A DNA stretch of 61,227 nucleotides from Hondaea fermentalgiana (GCA_014084085.1 NPFB01000079.1:2161-63387), one strand, 5' to 3'. Shown: positions 1 to 10,976, numbered from the stretch's first letter. Program-made: numbers and translations. Notes: generated from the letters alone by a model not told the origin.

Positions 1-1
1 A

Positions 2-53
<52 letters not shown>
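1..53. repeat. (AAAG)n microsatellite at window edge
   Basis: The window opens inside a perfect AAAG tetranucleotide run of about 13 units. It is cut by the window edge, so its true length is unknown. Confidence 0.95.
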
Positions 54-2908
54 GGCAGCTTTTTTCTCCTGTTATGAGCAGTGCAGCTGCCTGCCTGCCT
101 GTAAGCCTAGCCAGAGCGCAGCTGCGCTGCAGCGCCCAGCAGTCGCTTCCTGCCAGCCGTCCCTTCTTCCTCCGCCGCGCGTACGCGGCGCGCTTCCAGC
201 TCCTCCCTCCCTCCCTCCCTCCCCCTCCCTCCTCCCCGACCGAGAGACACGCCCGCCGGCACCCAGACTCGGACCCGCGCAGCCGCAGCCGCGCGACCCG
301 CGCTTGCCTGCTCTCGCTTGCTCACCCTTGCTCACGCTTGCTCACCTGCGCCTGCTCACCTGCGCCTGCCCACGTGCTCGCAGTCGCTTGCAGAGCTCAG
401 ATTATTGCCTGCCTAGCGTGCCTGCCAGCCTGCCTGGGCCTGCGCAGGGCCGCGGCGGTTCGCGGCCGCGTGGTTTGGGTTGGCTTGGGCTGGCTAGGGT
501 TGGCTTGGCTTGGCTTGGGCGATCAGACGAGCCCGCCCGAGCCGACCCGACCCGACGCAGCTCCCGACCCGACCCGACCCGTGCGCAGCCCCGGCCGGCC
601 TGACGTGAGTCTGGGTCTGTGTGTGGAGCGTGGCAGAGCGGAGCGGAGCGGAACGGTCGCCGCGCGCAGCAAACATCGCATGCATAGCGCGGCGTAAGCA
701 CAACGAGGCGGAGCAGCAAAAAGCGAAAGCGCGAAAGCAAAAGCGACCTGGCCCAAGTCGACTCTGGCGCGCGCAAGCACGCAAGCACGCACGCACGCAA
801 GCTAGCGAGCTCGCTAGCAAGCCAGCGAGCGGGCGCGGAGCGGAGCGAGCTCTTTGCAGTTGGCTCCGTAAGGCAAGCCGCCGGGCCTGGACGAGAAAGT
901 AACACGCGCTCGCGGTGATAACCTCGTCTCATCTCCTCTCACCTCATCCCACCTCATTTCCTCTCCTCTTCTCTCCCCTCGACGCAATCCAGCCGCAGCC
1001 AGCAGCGCGTCTGGCTGCAGTCGCCACGCCCGGTCTCCGCCCGACGCAAAGCAGCCGCAGCCGCAGCTTTTGCGGCGTGCGGGCGAGCGGGGCGGGGCCG
1101 CCTTCCCCAACCAATTCGCAGGCGCGGGTCGCGGATTCCGCGGCGAGCCAGAACCGCTTCGCGCTGCTCCTGCCTCCCTCCTCTCTCTGCTAGTGCCGGC
1201 CGCTCCGCACTGCGCCCTCGCCCCTCTAACCAACTAACTAACCAACCAACCAACTAGCGCGGGAAGGGGGGCTCCCCGTAACTCCTCTCATAAGGAGGTC
1301 CCGGCTCGTCTTACGCGCTACAGCGGGACCGAGGAGAAAAGCAGAACAGGCAGGCAGGCCCACGGGCTCTCGCTTCGCGGCGTCCGCGAACTCACCCGCC
1401 CGAGCCGGCCGCGCGGACGCCCGCCGGCCAGCCGGCCGCGGGGCGGCGAGCGGAAAGCGGGAGACCGGCGGGCCCCGGGCGCGAGCCGGAGCGAGCGAGC
1501 GAGCGAGCGGAGATTGAGGACCAGGAGCTCGCTCGAGGACCAGGACCAGCCGGGTCCAAGACGTCAAAGAATCGATCGATCAAAGAATTGATCAAGCGAT
1601 CGTCGCGAAGTCGAAGGCAAAATCAACTGAAGCCCGCTTGCTTTGCCAGCGAGGAAGGGCAGCCGGAAGAAAAGGTCGGCCGGCGGCCAGCGCGGGAGAT
1701 ACGGAGGTATCGATCGTATCGCCTTCTTCACTGTCTTGCTCGCTTGCAGTTAGTTGCCTGCCTTCCGGCCTGGCGAGCGCGCTAGCTCGCGAGCTAGCCT
1801 AGTCTAGCTAGCTTGCAGTTCCTTGCAGCCAGGTGGTTGCAGGCGCTCGATTATCGCATCGCTTGCTTGGCAATTCTCTGCATTTCTTTGGCGGCTTCCA
1901 GTGCATCGGCGGCGGCGCATCGATTCCTCCAAAAAGCGGTCCAGGTCTGACCCAGAAATCGCGGATTTCGGCCTCCCAGGTGCGCGGCGTGCGTAGGACC
2001 GACCGCTCAACCGCAGTGCAGTCCCGGCCGCCCTCGACCCCGCCAGGAGCAAAAGTCTTTCTTTAGAACCGGAGCTCCCTCGCCGGCGCACCGTGAGCGA
2101 GCTGTAGTCGGGTCGAGCGGAGTCGAGTCGGGCCAAGCAAGCTCTAAACCAGGCAAGGGCACGTCGAGACGGACGAGCGCGAATCCGCGGTCGCACGCCC
2201 ACTGGGCCGTCTGGCGGGCGAGCTGGCTGGCTGGCTGTGGTCGGTCGGTCGGTCGGTCGATCGGTCGGTTGGCAAACAGGCAAGTCGGCAGGTCGCCCCG
2301 TGAATCAATTCGAGCGATTGATTGGGTGTTTTCTCAACCAGCTTTTCTTGGACGAATACTCCGGCCGGGACGAGAGACGCTGTGCAACACTTGTTTTTGC
2401 TCGGCTTCGCTTTGTATTGCATTACTTCGCTTTATTGAGCTGCCCTTGAACACTGCTGGCTGGCAAACAAGAAAAAGAACTCGTCTCGTCTCACCTCATC
2501 TCGTCTCGCGGTTGCACGAACACTCAGTCGGCCCGTGAGTTGCACATCAGACCGGCCAGGTAGCGAGCAAGAGCGCACTTGAGGCGCAAACAGCAAAGCA
2601 AAACCCACGTCTCAGAGTCTCTTCTCTGATTCATCCAGTCCTGCAACATTTCACGAAGCATAAACGCACCAACGAGGCAGACGTCGACGAGCTCGCTCGA
2701 CTCGAACCCGAAGTGTAGCACAAGAAGCAGCAGCAGCAACAGGAGCAGCAGCAGCAGGCAATTGAGGCGCCACGCGCGCGAAGCATAGCAGGCAGGAATG
2801 TTCCTTGAGCGAAAGCCGCGAGAAGTAGGTCGCGGCTTGTGGTTTTCTTCCCCTGCCGCCGCCGGGGGACTTCTCTTGCTGTCAAGAGACCATCCGTACA
2901 TCTCCGGC
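54..2908. other. Gene-free GC-rich low-complexity region
   Basis: No reading frame here looks like protein; the open frames are Arg/Ala/Pro-rich artefacts of high GC. The stretch holds runs of short direct repeats such as CTCCCTCC near 205-235, ACCCGACCCG near 545-580, AACCAACC near 1230-1255 and a GGTC run near 2239-2270. It ends in the upstream region of the zinc-finger gene at 2909. No RNA gene was recognised. It probably holds promoter and 5' untranslated sequence. Confidence 0.6.
2239..2270. repeat. (TCGG)n short tandem repeat
   Basis: A run of TCGG units with a single ATCG interruption, about 640 bases upstream of the zinc-finger gene. It is one of several 4-6 bp repeats that lie upstream of genes in this window. 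Confidence 0.85.
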
Positions 2909-4177
2909 ATGGAGGGCGAAGACAGCACTCACGCTCAACAACAGAAAAAGGCAAACCTCTTCTCGCCCGCCCTCGAGACGCACGACGCTAGCGCTATCAG
3001 CTCGGCCGTGCTTCAGTCCCTCGCGCGGGCCCAGCAAGACGCCAAAGTGGCACAACCGCCAGCACCACTGCAGCCGCAGCCGAAAAGTAGAATCAACAAG
3101 ACCAAGAAGAGCCCTACCAGTGTAGAAGGCCCCAACACCAAGAAGCGCAAGTTCCCACAAAAGGCAAGCGCCTCGTCAGCGAGCGAAAAGTCTGACGACG
3201 CCAGCGAATCGGACTCGCGCAGTGGACGCTCCGATAGCGACAGTGCCCTCACAGCCTCGCCCACCCGTCGGTCGCACGGCAAGCGCTGCAGACATCCCGG
3301 CTGCCACAAGTTTTACCGCAGTGGCAGCCACTACTGTGTCTCTCATGGCGGAGGCCGCAGGTGCAAGCACGATGGCTGCGAAAAGTCCGCCCAAGGCGCC
3401 ACACCCTTTTGCTCGGCGCACGGCGGAGGAAAACGCTGCCAATTTCCCGATTGCACAAAGGGCGCGCGCGGCAGGAGCCTCTTCTGCATTGCTCACAACA
3501 CCCAGGTGAAAAAGCTGCAGTCACCCGAAGCCCAGGAAGCCTTGCATTCCCCCACAGCAGGGCTCCCCTCGTGGACGCTCAACAACCAGCCGCGCTCGCT
3601 TCAGCCGCGATCTCTCAGCATCTCTTCCACATCCTCCTCCTCCGCTTCCTCGCTTACATCATCGGGCCCATTGTATGTTGCCGCTCGCTCGAGCGGGCCC
3701 GCATCGGTGCAAGCAGGGTTGGCGCCCCGGCCTGAATCCGTTTCTGCACTCGCTTCCTTTGCCTCGCTTTCACCGCCGCAGCCACTGGCGGCCTTAGTTT
3801 CTTCGTCTTCTTCTTCTTCCTCCTCGTCGTCCTCTTCCGCATCGGCGCCGCTCTTGGCCACCTCGCTCGTCACGAGTCCATCTGCTGCATCATTTTTAGA
3901 CACGCGCGAGCATCTGGAGCATGAACGACTGCCCTCGACTTGCCCACCTGCTTCTGACCCGAGCGCCGCGCTTTTGTCTCGATTGCAAGCAAATCAAATG
4001 CACAGCCAGAACGCGCAGCTTCCACTCCCCCAGTTGTCGCCCGAGGACATTGGCTCAATGCACGCGCTCATTCGTCAGCGTCTGCTCGAAAGCATGCTCT
4101 TTGTTCCCAAGGATGTTGCCAATGGCAGCTCGAAAAATGCTCCGTCCAGCAGCAACAACAACAAGCAAAACGACTGA
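2909..4177 (+). CDS. WRKY19-like zinc-finger protein
   Basis: The product is a 422-residue protein with three consecutive Cys/His zinc-binding repeats at about residues 122-197. Each repeat has the pattern C-x4-C followed by C-x2-H, and the first two end in HGGG (CRHPGC...YCVSHGGG; CKHDGC...FCSAHGGG; CQFPDC...FCIAH). This is the repeat of WRKY19-like zinc-finger proteins, which are frequent in stramenopiles; a nuclear regulatory or nucleic-acid-binding role is inferred only. A basic, KKRK-containing region precedes the fingers. The second half is disordered and Ser-rich, with a polyserine tract near 3799-3840. The start at 2909 (MEGEDSTH) is preferred; an in-frame ATG at 2798 would add 37 residues of Trp/Arg-rich sequence that looks non-coding. 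Confidence 0.8.
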   Translation: MEGEDSTHAQQQKKANLFSPALETHDASAISSAVLQSLARAQQDAKVAQPPAPLQPQPKSRINKTKKSPTSVEGPNTKKRKFPQKASASSASEKSDDASESDSRSGRSDSDSALTASPTRRSHGKRCRHPGCHKFYRSGSHYCVSHGGGRRCKHDGCEKSAQGATPFCSAHGGGKRCQFPDCTKGARGRSLFCIAHNTQVKKLQSPEAQEALHSPTAGLPSWTLNNQPRSLQPRSLSISSTSSSSASSLTSSGPLYVAARSSGPASVQAGLAPRPESVSALASFASLSPPQPLAALVSSSSSSSSSSSSSASAPLLATSLVTSPSAASFLDTREHLEHERLPSTCPPASDPSAALLSRLQANQMHSQNAQLPLPQLSPEDIGSMHALIRQRLLESMLFVPKDVANGSSKNAPSSSNNNKQND

Positions 4178-4743
4178 GCGTCGGAGATGAAGACCCTCCT
4201 CTTAGATTTACTCTGCCTTGTACGTTATAAATTACCATACCCACACACACAGTCTTCTGCTCCCTCGAAACGCAAGAGCTTCGCGTTGTCCTTGTGCGTA
4301 ACATATGAAGCAATCCTGTTTGAAAAGGCGTCCTCTGAAATAACGCGATGCGACACGTGCGACGATGCAGCCATGCAATGTCTCTAACGCTCGAAAGCTC
4401 CCTTCCGCATTTTGCCCGGATGTGATTCCTGTTCAAGTCTTGTAACAAGAAAATATCTTCGAGAGTTTAGATGCCGTATACCAGACCCAGATCCGCAAAT
4501 CAAACTGTCGAGAATCGTTTCACAAAACCAAGACAGAGCGAAAAGCAGGGATCGAAGAACGCAGACTCGCAGGAGCGCTTGCGTTGCTCGCTCGCTCTCG
4601 CGCACGCACAAACGCACCAACGCACGAGTGCGCGCTCTGCTCGCTCGTGCCCGTGCATGTCTTGCGCCCGCCCGAGAGGCCTCGTGTTGTGCAGACGAGC
4701 CGCAGAGGCCCGCGCACTAGCAACAGCGCCGACGAGGAACACC
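4178..4743. other. Intergenic region with in-frame upstream extension of the GCNA gene
   Basis: About 570 bases between the zinc-finger gene and the next ATG in good context. An open frame runs back to 4471 in the frame of the GCNA gene, but its translation is Arg/Cys/Ala-rich and unlike coding sequence, so it is treated as 5' untranslated. Confidence 0.5.
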
Positions 4744-7194
4744 ATGGCGAGCGCACCGAGCTCACCCGAGACTTCGCGCGCTGCTTCGCCGCTGCCAACA
4801 CCCCAGACGGTAGCGTCAAACAAAAGCCGCGAGTCTGGGTTTTCGGAAATCTCCACGCGCTACGAACCGACGACGCCTGGCAGGTTGCTTCAGTTTCAGA
4901 CGCCTTCGAGCGAGGTATCCACGCCAGCCAGCGAGGTCATTCGCCGCGCCGTGAGCGCTAAAGGATCGGGCGCGACGACTCACTCCGAGGCCAGACTCGA
5001 TCGCGACGCGGGACAATCCTCGTACGAGACGGAAACCCCGCTGCGGTTCGGAAATGTATCCGCTCTCTCTGCACTCTCAACGCCCCAGTCCACGCCGTCG
5101 CCTTCTCGATCCAAGACGTCTGCGGGAACTTCTTTGCAGCAGCCCACATTCGAAGCCTCCCTTTGTGCGGCGCTCCAGAGCCAACTCGCATTGAGTCCCT
5201 CAGGCGAGTCCTCTTCCTCGCCGCAGCTGCCTCGAGCCATGCTTGATTCATCTGGCGAGGCGGACGTTTCCTTTCACTCCGCCCGCCAGTCGACAACTTC
5301 GGATGAAGCAGCGGGAGCGAGCCCGTCCACAGCCTTCTCGCAAACTTCTTCTTTTGTCGCGGATCAATCCACCGCAGACAGCCTCGCGGACCGCTTTGCG
5401 GCCGTGGTCTCGGTCAATGACACGAATGAAAAAGGGGCTACTCCCACGCTGGACGCTACGCCCTTGCCTCCAGCAGAAAAGTCCGCACCGATTGTCGTGT
5501 CTCTCTTGAGCGATGACTCTGATGAAGACGACCATGACGACGATGGTCATGAAAGTGACAGCGACTTTGTGCTCGACGAAAGTGCCGAAAAGGCGTCCGT
5601 CACAAGCTGGGCCGAAAGCCCGATCCAGGTGCCCACTCGCAGCAGCACCCAGCTTCGACGCCGTGCTGCTCGCCAAAATGTCTCTATGTCCTTTTCCACT
5701 TGCGCAAACAACCACGCTTCCGACGAAGACGAAAATGATGAAAGCGATTCAAACACTGCCGACGCAAAGACTCTGAGCGCGGCTGGACTAGGAGCAGCCA
5801 CTGCTCAAGAAGATGCATCACCTTCAACTACGTCTCCTGGTCCGCCTTTGCCACCTTCTGCGAACAATGTTTCAGCATCCGAATTTGACAACGACAGTCC
5901 ACTCCCACCGCCAAAATCCACTGTCAAACGTTTGCGCAAGCACAAAAGGGTCGTCTTCTTGTCGTCGAGCTCTGAAGATGAGGGAGAGGATATCGATCTC
6001 TACGACACAAGCGGCGGCGAAAGTGAAGAGCAAGAAGACGATGATGAGCAAGATGAAAATCTTGCAGGCATTGCTAATATGAGCCTTGGTGCAGATAGCA
6101 CGGCGACAAATGAAAAGGTCGGCGTGCGGAAAACCCCAAAGCGGTCCGCAGCGACAAAAATGCAGAATCTTGACGCCTACGACCTCGAAGATTCCTTCAT
6201 TGCCTCGGAAGAAGAGGATCAGAGTGAGGACGAAGACGAAGACGAGGACGAAGACTACCAGGTTGACGACGAAGAAGACGACGACGACGATGACGACGAC
6301 GACGCTGATTCAGAATACGAAGATTCCGAGGATGAAAATCACGGCCCTAGGACATCGCGCAAGAACAAATCGAATGAAGAAGTCGTGTCGCTGAGCTCGA
6401 GCGACAACGAAGACCTCGAAAACGACAATGAGGACGACGCCGCAGCTTCCCTCTCGCGAGCTACGGCTGCTGCAGCGCGCGAAGCGCCAACGCAATTCAC
6501 TAGCGTTCCCGACCACGTGAAAATCACAAGGGCGAATCAGGATCGGTACACGCAATTACTCGTAAAGGAGTTCAGTGCTGCCGTTTTTGACAATAAAATA
6601 CCTGCAGACATTGAAGTCACATGGAATCCTCGCATGACCAAAAGTGCCGGCTACACGTACACCAAGACAAAAGATGGGGAGCGTCGTGCACGCATTGTGC
6701 TGTCGACCAAAGTGTTGACCACGGGAAAACGTCTTAATACAACTCTTTTGCACGAACTTTGTCACGTGGCCGCCTGGATCGTTGACTCAAGTCAGCGTCC
6801 TCCGCACGGCCGTGTCTTTGCAAAGTGGGCGACCCGGGCAACGGAGGCTTTCCCTCAATACAAGGTAACAACTTTGCACTCGTACAAGGTTCACGCGCCT
6901 TTCCGCTACAGCTGTTCAACTTGTCAGAGCGAATGGCGGAGGCACAGCAAGTCCATTGACGTCGATGCTCAGGTCTGCGGCAGGTGCTCGGGCCGTCTGG
7001 TCTTTCTTGGAGAATTCGACGAGGATGGAAACAAAAAGGCAGCACGCAAGAAAACAGCATACCAAATCTTTGTACAAGAGAATTATAGCACCGTACAGAA
7101 GGAGCTCGGACTCACGAATGCCTCCTCGGTCATGAAAGTTCTCGCTGAGCGGTGGCGCGCCGCAAAAGCAGATGGTGCTGGCCCATTGGAATAA
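4744..7194 (+). CDS. GCNA: GCNA-like acidic SprT-family protease
   Basis: An 816-residue protein with the architecture of germ-cell nuclear acidic peptidase (GCNA/ACRC): a long acidic disordered N-terminal half, a SprT-like metalloprotease domain (about residues 595-750) and an HMG-box-like C-terminus (about 770-812). The zinc protease motif HELCH is at residues 670-674. A zinc ribbon follows (C-x2-C near 724 and C-x2-C near 745). Three hydrophobic-acidic segments (IVVSLLSDDSDEDD, VVFLSSSSEDE, VVSLSSSDNED) look like SUMO-interacting motifs, which known GCNA proteins also carry. The family acts on DNA-protein crosslinks and chromatin in the nucleus. The start at 4744 has the strong context ACCATGG. 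An AATAAA overlaps the stop codon, only about 100 bases from the convergent Rab3GAP gene. Confidence 0.88.
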   Translation: MASAPSSPETSRAASPLPTPQTVASNKSRESGFSEISTRYEPTTPGRLLQFQTPSSEVSTPASEVIRRAVSAKGSGATTHSEARLDRDAGQSSYETETPLRFGNVSALSALSTPQSTPSPSRSKTSAGTSLQQPTFEASLCAALQSQLALSPSGESSSSPQLPRAMLDSSGEADVSFHSARQSTTSDEAAGASPSTAFSQTSSFVADQSTADSLADRFAAVVSVNDTNEKGATPTLDATPLPPAEKSAPIVVSLLSDDSDEDDHDDDGHESDSDFVLDESAEKASVTSWAESPIQVPTRSSTQLRRRAARQNVSMSFSTCANNHASDEDENDESDSNTADAKTLSAAGLGAATAQEDASPSTTSPGPPLPPSANNVSASEFDNDSPLPPPKSTVKRLRKHKRVVFLSSSSEDEGEDIDLYDTSGGESEEQEDDDEQDENLAGIANMSLGADSTATNEKVGVRKTPKRSAATKMQNLDAYDLEDSFIASEEEDQSEDEDEDEDEDYQVDDEEDDDDDDDDDADSEYEDSEDENHGPRTSRKNKSNEEVVSLSSSDNEDLENDNEDDAAASLSRATAAAAREAPTQFTSVPDHVKITRANQDRYTQLLVKEFSAAVFDNKIPADIEVTWNPRMTKSAGYTYTKTKDGERRARIVLSTKVLTTGKRLNTTLLHELCHVAAWIVDSSQRPPHGRVFAKWATRATEAFPQYKVTTLHSYKVHAPFRYSCSTCQSEWRRHSKSIDVDAQVCGRCSGRLVFLGEFDEDGNKKAARKKTAYQIFVQENYSTVQKELGLTNASSVMKVLAERWRAAKADGAGPLE

Positions 7195-7298
7195 ATGGCG
7201 CCGCCATGCACCGAAATGCCCCGCCCCGCATTGCCCCGCACTGCCCCGTGCCGTGCCGGACTCGGTCTAATTTTTGTTTGGTTTTTGGCTTTACGAGC

Positions 7299-10200
7299 TC
7301 ACGCGAATGACGTCTCGGTGAGTGAGGTCGCCAGAGTAAACGAGCTTTGTGTCATGGAAACAAACATGCGATTCGCACCCGGACGGACCCACGTTGCGCC
7401 CTGAAAGCTGCCTCGACGCGCCAAGGCTCGCAGCACAAACTCGCGCCTGTCCGGATTTGGCATGGCCAAGGAATCCATTGCTGATTCCGGAAAGAGCAGT
7501 GAACGGACATGCTGTCGCTCCGTGCCCGCGACAGTCTCCAAAGTTGTTGCGAGACGGCCAGTCGCTTCGTTTTCTGCCAACATGCTCTCCGCCACGGTTG
7601 CTGGGAATTTGTGCAGCAACGATGCCGCAAGCCCTAAGAGCAGTTCAGTACGCTCGAGTCCATCGAGAGCGCTCTCGCGAATGGCGCACTGCACCTTTGC
7701 TTCTTCGGCCCAGCCTCGCCCACGACGAGAGGGCGACGCCGGCGACCCAGGTCCGTGGCGCCTTGCGTCGAGCCTCGTGAGGTGCGCCGAAGCCGACATG
7801 AGGCTGCGCCCCAAGAGAGCATGGATCTCAGCATAGTCATCGAACGAGTCCGTCGCGCTTCGGAGAACATGAACGGCTGATTGAAGGCCCACGACAAAGA
7901 TGTCTTCGAGAGCGTCCTGTGGCGGTACGGTCTCAAAGTAATGTAGTAATTTTTCGGCCTCGGCCTCGTATGAAAATAGACTTGAGTCCCTGGCCACTTG
8001 CTCGCGAAGCGTTTCAGCTTTGGTCTCGTTCCAAAGCTTGCGCCAATAATCTCCCAGCATGCGAGCTCGGCCCTTGCATCGCTTAAAGTCTTCAAAGACG
8101 GCGTCCGGATTAGCAGCCTTAAAGGCAGCAATCTCGGAGCGCAGCGACTTTGACAGCATGTCGCGGTGCAGATCGGCCGTGTTTTGCTTCATTGCCAACG
8201 ATGCCATGAGCTCGGTGCGCTCCCGCGCCATGTCCTCTGTCATGAGACAGGTCTCCAAGGTCCACGGCATACGCATCCCTGCCACCATTTGCACGCGCGT
8301 TGGGGAACCCGGTCCTGCAGAGGCTGCGTCGAAAAAGGTGTCCGAGCCTTCTTCGAGACCAGCTTCTTGCTCCGCTTCTGCTTCCGCATCAGCTTCTCCT
8401 CCATTATCCTTTTCGTCTTTAGAGGAGGTGGAGGGGGAGAAGGAGGATGTTGCCGCCGCTGCTGATGAAAGGTTTCCCTGATCTTTTGCGTGCTCAAATT
8501 GAGAGTGCGCACGACATGAAATGCAAATGTTGAGAAGCACGAGTTTCTGGTGCAGCAGGCAATCGCGGTGATCCACCGGTCCAGCAATTTCCATTTGCTG
8601 GTCCTGATGAATGGGAATGAGCACGGCATTGTCCCAGTACCAACGAAGCTCCGCCACAAACGCGCGCCACAGCGCAGAAACGGCACTCATGCTTGCGCCA
8701 AACTCGGGAATCACGCGCAGCGCAAAAATCGACAGCAATGAGCCTTCTGGCGCACCTTTGTAGGTTGTGCCGTTGCCAGACGATGATCTTGCCATTTGCA
8801 CGCTCGGCGTTGACGAACACAGCCAGCAAGCGTTGCAGGATCGCTGGAGCTCGTTAAAATGACCACCTTTTGAAAAGGAGGAACTCGAGGGCGTCCAGGA
8901 CGAGGACGCGTCAATATCCAACGATGAGTCCATGTGTCCAGCTTCTATGAGAATCCGGGCCTTTGCATCCCTGAATTCGTGATTGGTCAACGATCCGTTC
9001 ATATAAAGCTCTTTGAGACGCATGAGCTGCTCGAGCACAGTGCGCGGAAGCTCTTCTTCGTGCGAAGCTGTGAAAAGATCTTTGATGAGATCGCGTACGC
9101 GCTCATTCTCTAAAGAGGTGTTTCGCGCACCGCGCCCGGCACGTGGGGGCGCATTCATGGGCCCACCTGGTTGCACAGCACCGCTTTCCGATCGCAAATG
9201 CATGTCAAAATCCCCAAAGGCGCGCGCTTCCTCATCCTCCTCGTCTTCAATGACTGTGGGAAGCCTCGAGAGCATCGAGTCATGAAAGGTCTCGCTCATG
9301 GAGGCTTCGACGAGCCTCTGCAAAAAGCGCACGGACCACGTGAGCGGGCACGATGCCTCGCCTTCGGGTGAGTCAAAATCATGTTCGCTCTCCGCATCCT
9401 GCTCGTATTCCTCGGTCGCATGGTAGCTCCCTTCGACGCGTCTGCTCGGTCCACGGGCATCGAGTTTGTCCAACGAGACTTCGACGACCCAGATAGGCGC
9501 CGATTCGGGCATGAGCGTGGATATAGTTTCGTTATCGACCACATCCTCGTCAGCAAAGGGCGGCCAGATGACTTGAAGACTGACGCTTGCGACAGGGTCA
9601 GAGAGCGGTCCCCACAAGGGGGGGCGTCCTAGCCCGCCGCGAAGCGCGACAATGCTTGAAGGTTTTCCAAAATGGTCGATGTGCAGCCTCCAACCAAGAT
9701 CGCTGTCGTGCCACTCGGTCCAGTTCGTAGCTCTTGTCTGCGCATCGAGCGTCGGTGGCGTCAGCAAGGCCGGATTCCAGATACGGCGACCTTCGTACGA
9801 GTATCTCACGCTCACAAGGACGTTGCCTTCTGCCAAGAGCTTGTCTGGATTTGCCATGGTCAAGTCGTTTTCTAATGTCTCGGCGGAGTGCTCGCTGCTC
9901 TCACTCTCATTGTCGTCGGTCATGACATCAGCTGACACCGCGACACCTGCAGCTGCAGCCGCCGCTGCAGCATGGGACAAGGATTCACGACTACTCCGAG
10001 CGTTCGCTCGCCACCCCGATGGCGGGCTCGCCGAAGCAGAAGAGGCGTGTTGCGATCTCTGCCATCCAATCTTACTTCGGAAGAGCCTGCACACGCCGCC
10101 GAGCGAGTGCAGAGTTTTGGGAACATCGCCAATGCGCTGCTCGACAGAGTTGAAGTGAATCACCGTGCCAGGACTGCTGTCCGCGCTCGCAACCCAGGTA

Positions 10201-10976
10201 CCAAAGTAAGAGATTGTCGAAGCATGCAAATTTGGAAGGAGCTTGGCCAAAGCCCCTTGGAGACGTTTTCGAATGGCGTAGCGTCGTCCTCGATTGCGAC
10301 CACCTCGCGCCGCGCTACTCGAGCCGCTATCGAGAGCACCGCGGGGCACCGGTACAAAGCAGGGCACCGGTCGAGCACACGTTGGAAGGGCCAAAGAGGC
10401 GCTTGAAAGGAGCAATGAAACATCGTTGAGATTGGCACGGCGCTGTGTCGGGCTCAAGACAACATATTCTGCGACGCCAAAGAGCTGTTCGAGTGCATAA
10501 GGCTGTTCAAGAGGTGCAAACGTGGCGCATTTGGTCAGGAGCATTATTTCTGCAAGCGAGAGACGAGCCTCGACGGGGCTTTTGGGTGCACGAGCGAAAG
10601 CTCCTTCGGGGTGCGGCACGTAAAGCACGGAGAATCGATCTTTGCCGAGGGGCAATTCCTCGGCTTTGAAGCTCGTGGATTCCTCGCTCGCATCGTCGCT
10701 CTCGTCAGAGTCTCCTTCCGATATGTGGCTGTCAGCATCGCCGTCATCGTCGTCGTGCGATGCGCGACGAATGCGCGGACCCGCGGCGGGAGACGGCGGC
10801 CTTGTGCTGCTGCGCAAGGTCGTCTCCGAGAGGCCCCATTGCGCTAGCAGCATCTCGAGCGCCGCGACAAAGGTTTCTGCCGCACTCGCGTTCGAGTAGT
10901 CCGCCCACTCGGGAGCGTCGGCTCCTGCGTCGGCGTCCACCTCCACGGCCGCGTCCTTTTGTCTAGTGCTCGCCAT
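7299..10976 (-). CDS. RAB3GAP1: Rab3 GTPase-activating protein catalytic subunit
   Basis: A 1225-residue protein resembling the catalytic subunit of Rab3GAP, which with the non-catalytic subunit acts on Rab3/Rab18 in vesicle traffic and autophagy. The N-terminus (ADYSNASAAETFVAALE, then LLAQWGL) matches the family opening, and the region around residues 930-1010 carries family segments (FKAANPDAVFEDFKR, then YWRKLWNETKA and EAEKLLHYFE). It is longer than the human protein (about 980) because of low-complexity insertions: acidic/Ser-rich stretches near residues 75-105 and Glu/Ala-rich stretches near 855-890. The usual W-x-SPRDW block after FEDF is missing and reads RCKGRARMLGDYW. It is a single exon, convergent with GCNA. 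Confidence 0.82.
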   Translation of the reverse strand: MASTRQKDAAVEVDADAGADAPEWADYSNASAAETFVAALEMLLAQWGLSETTLRSSTRPPSPAAGPRIRRASHDDDDGDADSHISEGDSDESDDASEESTSFKAEELPLGKDRFSVLYVPHPEGAFARAPKSPVEARLSLAEIMLLTKCATFAPLEQPYALEQLFGVAEYVVLSPTQRRANLNDVSLLLSSASLALPTCARPVPCFVPVPRGALDSGSSSAARGGRNRGRRYAIRKRLQGALAKLLPNLHASTISYFGTWVASADSSPGTVIHFNSVEQRIGDVPKTLHSLGGVCRLFRSKIGWQRSQHASSASASPPSGWRANARSSRESLSHAAAAAAAAGVAVSADVMTDDNESESSEHSAETLENDLTMANPDKLLAEGNVLVSVRYSYEGRRIWNPALLTPPTLDAQTRATNWTEWHDSDLGWRLHIDHFGKPSSIVALRGGLGRPPLWGPLSDPVASVSLQVIWPPFADEDVVDNETISTLMPESAPIWVVEVSLDKLDARGPSRRVEGSYHATEEYEQDAESEHDFDSPEGEASCPLTWSVRFLQRLVEASMSETFHDSMLSRLPTVIEDEEDEEARAFGDFDMHLRSESGAVQPGGPMNAPPRAGRGARNTSLENERVRDLIKDLFTASHEEELPRTVLEQLMRLKELYMNGSLTNHEFRDAKARILIEAGHMDSSLDIDASSSWTPSSSSFSKGGHFNELQRSCNACWLCSSTPSVQMARSSSGNGTTYKGAPEGSLLSIFALRVIPEFGASMSAVSALWRAFVAELRWYWDNAVLIPIHQDQQMEIAGPVDHRDCLLHQKLVLLNICISCRAHSQFEHAKDQGNLSSAAAATSSFSPSTSSKDEKDNGGEADAEAEAEQEAGLEEGSDTFFDAASAGPGSPTRVQMVAGMRMPWTLETCLMTEDMARERTELMASLAMKQNTADLHRDMLSKSLRSEIAAFKAANPDAVFEDFKRCKGRARMLGDYWRKLWNETKAETLREQVARDSSLFSYEAEAEKLLHYFETVPPQDALEDIFVVGLQSAVHVLRSATDSFDDYAEIHALLGRSLMSASAHLTRLDARRHGPGSPASPSRRGRGWAEEAKVQCAIRESALDGLERTELLLGLAASLLHKFPATVAESMLAENEATGRLATTLETVAGTERQHVRSLLFPESAMDSLAMPNPDRREFVLRALARRGSFQGATWVRPGANRMFVSMTQSSFTLATSLTETSFA

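Noticed and set aside
74..697. Long open frames on both strands at the left edge
   Set aside because: Translations are Arg/Ala/Pro/Cys-rich, with no domains, and arise from GC-rich short repeats; frames of similar length exist on the opposite strand.
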